NCBI GenBank assembly: GCA_005880075.1
Contig: VBJT01000064.1
Span: 1,678 to 11,964, forward strand
Direction of reading: 5' to 3'
Source of the DNA: Chloroflexota bacterium
GTDB lineage: Bacteria; Chloroflexota; Dehalococcoidia; SM23-28-2; RBG-16-64-32
DNA: 10,287 nucleotides
This document shows positions 6,472 through 10,287 of the stretch, piece after piece. Position numbers and translations under genes: made by a program. Each line of letters opens with the position of its first letter. The first letter of the stretch is position 1. The notes beneath the pieces were generated by a model. It was not told where the DNA came from, searched no databases, and saw only the letters and a program-made list of their open reading frames with translations.

Positions 6472-7308
6472 ATGCCGGGTAAGTCCGTCCTCATCACTGG
6501 AACGTCGACTGGAATCGGCCGCGCCGCCGCGCGAATGCTCGCCGCCAAAGGCTATCGCGTGCTGGCAACGATGCGTACGCCCGACAAAGGCCGCGACCTG
6601 GCGGAGGACGCTAAGGCGAACGGCTGGGATCTCACCATCGTCCCGCTCGACGTGCGAGATGATACCTCCGCCCGCGCCGCGCTCCAGCAGGCGGGCGACA
6701 TCGACGTGCTCGTCAACAACGCCGGCTTCGAGGTCTGGGGCCCGCTCGAAGAGATGACCGTCGATGACCTCAAGGACCAGTTCGAGACCAACGTATACGG
6801 GCCATTTCGGTTGATCACCGCCGTCCTCCCGCGCATGCGCCAGCGAGGAAGCGGCGTCATAGTGAACGTTTCTTCGGTCGCCGGGCGCGTGGGCGCGGTG
6901 CTTAACGGCCTCTACTCCGCCTCCAAGTTCTCGCTCGAGGCACTAAGTGAGTCGCTTTCGCTCGAGGCAGGCCACTGGGGCATTCGCGTGCACATCATCG
7001 AGCCCGGCGGCATCGACACTCCATTCGCCTCGAATCGCCGGAACGTCGGCGCCGCCGCCGGGAACGAATCGCCGTACGCTCCTATGGTGCAGGAGTGGGA
7101 GGGCGTGATGGACCGCCTCGCCGGCCCGCGCGGCAGCCGCACGAAGCCGGAGGCGGTCGCGGAAGCGATCGTCGAAGCGATCGAAAAGGGAGACAAGCTG
7201 CGTTACCCCGTCGGCACTGACGCTCAGATGGTGCTCACCGCCCTCAAAGCAATGGATTACGAAGCGTTCATCTCCGCCATGCGCCAACAACTCGGAGTCA
7301 CCTGGTAG
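6472..7308 (+). CDS. Short-chain dehydrogenase/reductase (SDR), classical type
   Basis: The 278-residue protein has a full classical SDR set: the nucleotide-binding TGTSTGIG (residues 9-16), an Arg at 35 suggesting NADP preference, LDV with D60, NNAG at 82-85, and the catalytic Asn107, Ser135, Tyr148 and Lys152 (YSASK). EPGGIDTPF follows the active site as is usual. Such enzymes oxidise or reduce alcohol and carbonyl groups in the cytosol with NAD(P)(H); the substrate is not predictable. The length is slightly longer than the 250-residue norm because of a C-terminal extension. ATG 6472 is supported by AAGGAG at 6461-6466. It stands alone, with a long gap on each side. Confidence 0.95.
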   Translation: MPGKSVLITGTSTGIGRAAARMLAAKGYRVLATMRTPDKGRDLAEDAKANGWDLTIVPLDVRDDTSARAALQQAGDIDVLVNNAGFEVWGPLEEMTVDDLKDQFETNVYGPFRLITAVLPRMRQRGSGVIVNVSSVAGRVGAVLNGLYSASKFSLEALSESLSLEAGHWGIRVHIIEPGGIDTPFASNRRNVGAAAGNESPYAPMVQEWEGVMDRLAGPRGSRTKPEAVAEAIVEAIEKGDKLRYPVGTDAQMVLTALKAMDYEAFISAMRQQLGVTW

Positions 7309-7375
7309 GCGTAGGTGTTCCACGATGTGCCCGGCCTCCAGAAAGAATCCTTCCTTGCCGGGAACAGCGTATTCT

Positions 7376-7513
7376 CAGAGGCAGCAAAGATCGCCTAGGG
7401 GCCAGCCCCTTAGTTCGCCCCAAGGACCAGGAGGAGCTCCGCAGTTCCGCGGATACCGCCCGTTATTTGCTTGCCGCCCTCCCTTGCACTGCCCCGAGCC
7501 CCTCGGGGCAGTG
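7376..7513 (+). ncRNA. Candidate structured small RNA
   Basis: A -10-like TATTCT at 7370-7375 is followed about 5 nt later by GGCAGCAAA (7380-7388). This can pair with TTTGC (7466-7470) and TGCC (7472-7475), with one bulged base. Within that closing stem lie hairpins CTAGGGG/CCCCTTAG (7395-7413, one bulge, loop CCAG) and TCCGC/GCGGA (7438-7453). A 12-bp terminator-like hairpin ends the region. No -35 is clear and I cannot match it to a known RNA family; it lacks the hallmark motifs of SRP RNA. The region may simply be the 3' untranslated end of the dehydrogenase transcript. Confidence 0.3.
7487..7513. terminator. 12-bp GC-rich hairpin, terminator-like
   Basis: CACTGCCCCGAG (7487-7498) and CTCGGGGCAGTG (7502-7513) form a perfect 12-bp stem with the loop CCC. 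The downstream TAATTT is only a weak T-tract on the plus strand, and there is none on the minus strand. It lies between the convergent dehydrogenase and Nudix genes and probably ends transcription there. Confidence 0.6.
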
Positions 7514-7688
7514 TAATTTGAGCCGAGCCTTTGCGCATCGCCTTGATCACCCGCCCCCGTCCTCCTCGCTGCAAGCATCGGCGCGAACCTCCTCGTCGAC
7601 AACACGGTCGTCGTCCCCGAAAGGGCATGCCTGTTCCTGAAGAGCCGCGACCACTCATCGATTCAGACCGCATCACACTTGGGACGGT

Positions 7689-7716
7689 CTGACCTCTGGC
7701 CTCGCCACCTCTACCC
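7689..7716. repeat. Heptanucleotide-period tract B (4 units) at the 3' end of the Nudix gene
   Basis: Units are CTGACCT, CTGGCCT, CGCCACC and TCTACCC on the plus strand. The first units match tract A closely. The Nudix stop (TAG, 7713-7711) lies inside the last unit, as in tract A. Exact inverted arms GGACGG (7682-7687) and CCGTCC (7715-7720) enclose the tract. Confidence 0.65.
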
Positions 7717-8214
7717 GTCCCGGTGCACCACCTGCTCCATCCGCTCTGGCAGCGACTTCAGCCGCTCGCGCAGAAATGATGGGAATAGCCGCACACCGTC
7801 CAGCTTCTCCACGTCATGCCACTCCAACGGGAACTTGATCCCGATCTCCGGCTCCACACCCCAGTGCGGCCCGTCGGATGCCAGGAAGCGAGACCCCTCA
7901 GGGAGCGAGACCAGAAAATACAGACCGATTTCGTGCCACGTCATCCCCACATGTTCGAAGAAGTTCTCCACAAGCCATAACGGCCGTTCGACCCTTACAT
8001 CTTCCTCCAACTCCTCGAGCATTTCGCGGCTGATGCACTCAAGCGCTGTCTCCCCGTGCTCAACCCGCCCCCCCGGCAGGCAATAGAACGGCGTCTCGCC
8101 CGACTCCGGGCCCTCCTCGACCAGCTGGATCAGCACACGGCCGCGATCCGCGATTACCGCGGCCACGCGATAGCAGAAACGCGTCTCCCCTCTATCGAAT
8201 ACGAGCACGCCCAC
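7711..8214 (-). CDS. Nudix hydrolase
   Basis: The 167-residue protein contains a Nudix box: Gly49, then Glu55 in GRVEHGE, then R63-E64-M-L-E67-E68. These Glu residues bind the divalent metal used to hydrolyse nucleoside-diphosphate-linked substrates. The last part deviates from consensus, since the usual Gly is Glu70 and the next hydrophobic position is Glu71. Other Nudix-type features are the AAVIADRGRVLIQL strand before the box and WHEIGLYFLV after it. The start is GTG 8214, with GAGGGG 7 nt upstream. Substrate is unknown. It faces the yebC gene across a 67-nt gap with a heptamer tract. Confidence 0.9.
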   Translation of the reverse strand: MGVLVFDRGETRFCYRVAAVIADRGRVLIQLVEEGPESGETPFYCLPGGRVEHGETALECISREMLEELEEDVRVERPLWLVENFFEHVGMTWHEIGLYFLVSLPEGSRFLASDGPHWGVEPEIGIKFPLEWHDVEKLDGVRLFPSFLRERLKSLPERMEQVVHRDG

Positions 8215-8233
8215 AGGATAACCCCTCGCCGGC

Positions 8234-8268
8234 GACTAACACCCGACACCGGACAGCTCACACCTGAT
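8234..8268. repeat. Heptanucleotide-period tract C (5 units) between the Nudix and yebC genes
   Basis: Units are GACTAAC, ACCCGAC, ACCGGAC, AGCTCAC and ACCTGAT, contiguous at a 7-nt period. The tract lies in the divergent gap and reaches the yebC -10 box, so it overlaps the place where a -35 would be. Confidence 0.6.
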
Positions 8269-8273
8269 AAACT
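8268..8273 (+). promoter_or_regulatory. -10 box of a probably leaderless yebC transcript
   Basis: TAAACT (TANNNT type) ends 8 nt before the yebC ATG at 8282, so transcription would start at or next to the start codon. No Shine-Dalgarno sequence is present in the intervening bases. This is the arrangement seen in leaderless genes of several bacterial phyla. Confidence 0.45.
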
Positions 8274-8281
8274 TAGCCGCG

Positions 8282-9034
8282 ATGGGTGGGCACTCTCACT
8301 GGTCGCAGATTAAGCGCCAGAAGGGCGGCAACGACGCCAAGCGCGGCAACCTCTTCACGAAACTCTCCCGCGAGATAACTGTCTCAGCACGCGAAGGCGG
8401 AGGCGACGCGGCCATGAACCCTCGCCTGCGCCTCGCCATCGACAAGGCGCGCTACGACAACATGCCTGCCGACACGATAAAGCGCGCAATTGAGCGCGGC
8501 TCGGGCGGCGGCGACGCGGCCAATCTCCAGGAAATCGTGTTCGAGGGCTACGGGCCCGGTGGGGTGGCAATCCTTGTGCAAACCTTGACCGACAACCGCA
8601 ACCGGACCGTCTCTGAGCTGCGCACCACCTTAACGCGCGGCGGTGGCGCCCTCGGAGAGTCGGGCAGCGTGGCCTGGCAGTTTGAAAACAAGGGGCTGAT
8701 CGGGCTCGAGGCGAAGGATACTGACCCGGAAGAAATCGCCCTCGTCGCCATCGACGCCGGCGCCGAAGATGTTCGCGTAAGCGAGGGCTTTGTGGAAGTA
8801 TATACCGGCCCGACCGATCTCGACCGCGTCCGCCGTCAGCTTGCCGACTCGGGCATGAACATCGCCTCGGCGGAGCTCGCGATGCTACCCAAGAACACGA
8901 CGCCGCTCGATGACAAAGTCGCCACGCAGGCGCTCAAGCTGCTCGACCAGATCGAAGAGCTCGACGACGTCCAGAAGGTCTACTCCAACGCTGAGTTCCC
9001 CGATTCCGTGCTCATGGAGTACGCCGCCGGCTAG
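8282..9034 (+). CDS. yebC: YebC/PmpR (TACO1) family protein
   Basis: The 250-residue protein begins MGGHSHWSQIKRQK and continues NDAKRGNLFTKLSREI, the hallmark N-terminus of this family. It also has NMPADTIKRAIERGSGG, FEGYGPGGVAILVQ and TDNRNRTVSELR, then the C-terminal domain with the Ala/Glu-rich module. Length is normal. Members are described as transcription regulators or as aids to translation of difficult peptide sequences; which applies here cannot be seen. The gene leads a yebC-ruvC-ruvA cluster common in bacteria. Its transcript seems leaderless. The start is fixed by the conserved N-terminus, although no Shine-Dalgarno site precedes it. Confidence 0.97.
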   Translation: MGGHSHWSQIKRQKGGNDAKRGNLFTKLSREITVSAREGGGDAAMNPRLRLAIDKARYDNMPADTIKRAIERGSGGGDAANLQEIVFEGYGPGGVAILVQTLTDNRNRTVSELRTTLTRGGGALGESGSVAWQFENKGLIGLEAKDTDPEEIALVAIDAGAEDVRVSEGFVEVYTGPTDLDRVRRQLADSGMNIASAELAMLPKNTTPLDDKVATQALKLLDQIEELDDVQKVYSNAEFPDSVLMEYAAG

Positions 9035-9092
9035 TGGTACAGCAACCACGCGTAGATGCGCCCCGATCGGGTGCAATCCCGCCGGCCAAAGT

Positions 9093-9617
9093 ATGAGCCC
9101 CACCCTCACCATCCTCGGCATCGATCCCGCCCTCACCTGCACCGGCTACGGCCTCCTTCGCGCGGACGGCGACCGCTACCTAGCCATCGACTTTGGCGCC
9201 ATCTCGCCTCCTGCCCAGGCGCCGATAGCCGAGCGCCTTCTCCGCATCCACGAAGCCATCTCGGATGTAATCCGGGACGCCCGCCCCGATGAAGTCGCCG
9301 TCGAGGACTTCATCGTCGGCCACATTCGCGCCGCGGTCGCCGTCGGCGAAGCGCGCGCGGCCGCCCTTCTCGCGGCGGCGGAGGCCGGCTTGCCCACGGC
9401 CCTCTACAAGCCGTCGGAGGTGAAGCAGTTCGTCACCACCTACGGGCGCGGCGGTAAAGACCAGGTCGCTATGATGGTCCAGACCCTCCTCAACCTCAGC
9501 CAACCCCCTGAGCCTGCCGATGCCGCCGACGCCTTGGCCGTGGCCCTCTGCCACGCGCTCAAGCGGTCAGCGATCAGCTATCAGCAATCAACCGTCAGCT
9601 CGGCGAGGCGGCTTTGA
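9093..9617 (+). CDS. ruvC: Holliday-junction resolvase RuvC
   Basis: The 174-residue protein has the RuvC catalytic set: D11 in LGIDPALT, E71 in VEDFI, and D143 and D146 in PADAADALAVALCH. The YKPSEVKQFVTTYGRGGKDQVAMMV stretch is also typical. RuvC cuts Holliday junctions in the RuvABC complex to resolve recombination intermediates. The start ATG 9093 is chosen because the family N-terminus begins there; a longer in-frame extension from 8910 overlaps yebC in another frame and is not credible. No Shine-Dalgarno site is seen; the gap from yebC is 58 nt. The last 15 or so residues (ISYQQSTVSSARRL) are encoded by a heptamer repeat tract and replace the usual end. Confidence 0.96.
   Translation: MSPTLTILGIDPALTCTGYGLLRADGDRYLAIDFGAISPPAQAPIAERLLRIHEAISDVIRDARPDEVAVEDFIVGHIRAAVAVGEARAAALLAAAEAGLPTALYKPSEVKQFVTTYGRGGKDQVAMMVQTLLNLSQPPEPADAADALAVALCHALKRSAISYQQSTVSSARRL
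9568..9602. repeat. Heptanucleotide-period tract D (5 units) inside the 3' end of ruvC
   Basis: Units are CAGCGAT, CAGCTAT, CAGCAAT, CAACCGT and CAGCTCG, contiguous at a 7-nt period; AAGCGGT at 9561 may be a sixth. The tract lies within the ruvC reading frame, and because 7 is not divisible by 3 the encoded peptide is not itself repetitive. Confidence 0.75.
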
Positions 9618-9640
9618 ACGCCAGTCGTTCCCTCGTTCTG

Positions 9641-9661
9641 ATTGCCCATTTCCCATTGCCG
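9641..9661. repeat. Heptanucleotide-period tract E (3 units) directly before ruvA
   Basis: Units are ATTGCCC, ATTTCCC and ATTGCCG, ending 2 nt before the ruvA ATG. They occupy the place where a Shine-Dalgarno site would be. Confidence 0.55.
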
Positions 9662-9663
9662 AT

Positions 9664-10245
9664 ATGATCGCCCGCATCCGCGGCGAAATCGCCGGCCGCA
9701 ACCCCGACTCGCTTATCGTCGATGTGAACGGCGTCGGCTACCTCGTCTTCGCTCCTGCCGGTGTAATCGCGCGGGCGAAGAACGGTACCGAGGTCACTCT
9801 CCACACATGTCTCGTCGTTCGCGAGGACGCGATGACGCTGTACGGCTTCACCGACGTCCAGGAGCAGCGGCTCTTCCAGACCGTCATCGCGGTGAACGGC
9901 GTCGGCCCGAAGGTCGCGCTCGCCCTTCTCTCGATCCTGAAAGCAGACGAGCTCTCGTATGCCATCGCTTCCGGCAATGCAGCCGCGCTCGCTCGCGCTC
10001 CCGGTGTAGGCCAAAAGCTCGCCTCCCGCATCGTGCTCGACTTGCGCGACAAGCTTACGACGGCGGCGCCCATCGGCGTACCGGGCGTCGAGTCCGAGGA
10101 AGTGGTTGCGGCGCTGATGGGCCTCGGTTACTCGCAGGCAGAAGCGGCGGATGCTGTAGCACGAAGTGATTTGCCCGCCGACGCACCGATCGAGGAGAAG
10201 GTGCGGCTCGCTCTCGCCCACTTCGCCCGCGCGCGCGCAGACTGA
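9664..10245 (+). CDS. ruvA: Holliday-junction DNA helicase subunit RuvA
   Basis: The 193-residue protein begins MIARIRGEIA and has the three RuvA parts: an N-terminal OB-fold (about 1-63, with REDAMTLYGF at its end), two helix-hairpin-helix motifs (VNGVGPKVALALLS at 77-90 and APGVGQKLASRIVLDL at 112-127) that bind the junction, and a C-terminal domain (about 143-190, EEVVAALMGLGYS) that contacts RuvB. A RuvA tetramer loads RuvB rings for branch migration. The start ATG 9664 matches the family's first residues; an in-frame extension from 9520 runs through ruvC in another frame and is rejected. There is no Shine-Dalgarno site. It follows ruvC by 46 nt. ruvB is probably beyond the right edge, where only 42 nt remain. 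Confidence 0.97.
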   Translation: MIARIRGEIAGRNPDSLIVDVNGVGYLVFAPAGVIARAKNGTEVTLHTCLVVREDAMTLYGFTDVQEQRLFQTVIAVNGVGPKVALALLSILKADELSYAIASGNAAALARAPGVGQKLASRIVLDLRDKLTTAAPIGVPGVESEEVVAALMGLGYSQAEAADAVARSDLPADAPIEEKVRLALAHFARARAD

Positions 10246-10287
10246 CTGTCCCGCGTAGCCCTCGCCCGGTAGCGCCGGCCTCAATCG

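Larger units (their letters stand above)
7309..7710. other. 402-nt gap with a possible RNA and repeat tract
   Basis: No frame on either strand has a plausible start or composition. The gap holds a possible structured RNA with a strong hairpin (7376-7513) and, near its right end, most of heptamer tract B. I see nothing in 7514-7680. Confidence 0.5.

Noticed and set aside
7325..7676. Short frames in the gap between the dehydrogenase and the Nudix gene
   Set aside because: They have no ribosome-binding sites and Arg/Gly/Pro-rich composition, and they overlap hairpins and each other.
9066..9082. GGTGCAATCCC resembling part of a cobalamin riboswitch
   Set aside because: The yebC-ruvC gap is only 58 nt, far too short, and no other B12-riboswitch elements are present.
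8910..9092. Upstream in-frame extension of ruvC
   Set aside because: It overlaps the yebC coding region in another frame and precedes the conserved RuvC N-terminus; the start at 9093 is better.
9520..9663. Upstream in-frame extension of ruvA
   Set aside because: It overlaps ruvC and the repeat tract; the conserved RuvA N-terminus starts at 9664.

Overview
The window is a GC-rich bacterial stretch with no rRNA, tRNA, CRISPR array or recognisable mobile element. Gene style (sortase without outer-membrane genes, a yebC-ruvC-ruvA cluster, a small CxH/CxxC protein, starts without Shine-Dalgarno sites) suggests an uncultured Gram-positive-type lineage. Chloroflexota (Dehalococcoidia-like) is my best guess, but this is inference from gene style, not a database match.

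Layout. 1-1496 (minus): one long open frame that runs off the left edge without a stop. Its N-terminus carries an internally duplicated module and the rest is long, acidic and Ala/Pro/Glu-rich. 1591-1672: operator-like array upstream of that gene. 1710-3017 (minus): a P1/DmpA-family peptidase with a TTG start, followed by a one-TM small protein whose C-terminus is lost through a single-base frameshift. 3187-3972 (plus): consensus -10 box and a class E/F-like sortase. 4126-4341 (plus): 71-aa putative zinc-ribbon protein with a good terminator. 4409-5604 (minus): thiolase broken by an internal out-of-frame deletion. 5722-6003 (plus): a second operator-like array with a -10 box, then a 56-aa protein starting at GTG. 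6472-7308 (plus): short-chain dehydrogenase. 7376-7513: possible structured RNA ending in a 12-bp terminator-like hairpin. 7711-8214 (minus): Nudix hydrolase. 8282-10245 (plus): yebC, ruvC, ruvA.

Three things stand out. First, the arrays upstream of the two unknown genes (1-1496 and 5833-6003) each hold four TT(A/C)AC(C/T) hexamers whose starts are 11, 21 and 12 bases apart, identical in both and close to the phasing of PhoB/PhoP/SphR-type Pho boxes. This points to a shared OmpR/PhoB-family regulator. Second, five gene ends or intergenic gaps hold degenerate tracts with a strict 7-nt period. In two the tract contains the stop codon of the adjoining gene, in one it forms the end of ruvC, and in two it abuts a start codon. 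Third, two genes are broken by small lesions while their neighbours are intact.

The clearest shared function is at the right end: RuvC and RuvA belong to the Holliday-junction resolvasome, with ruvB presumably outside the window, and YebC is its usual genomic partner. The genes to the left look like independent single-gene or two-gene units, linked at most by the shared operator and the heptamer repeats.
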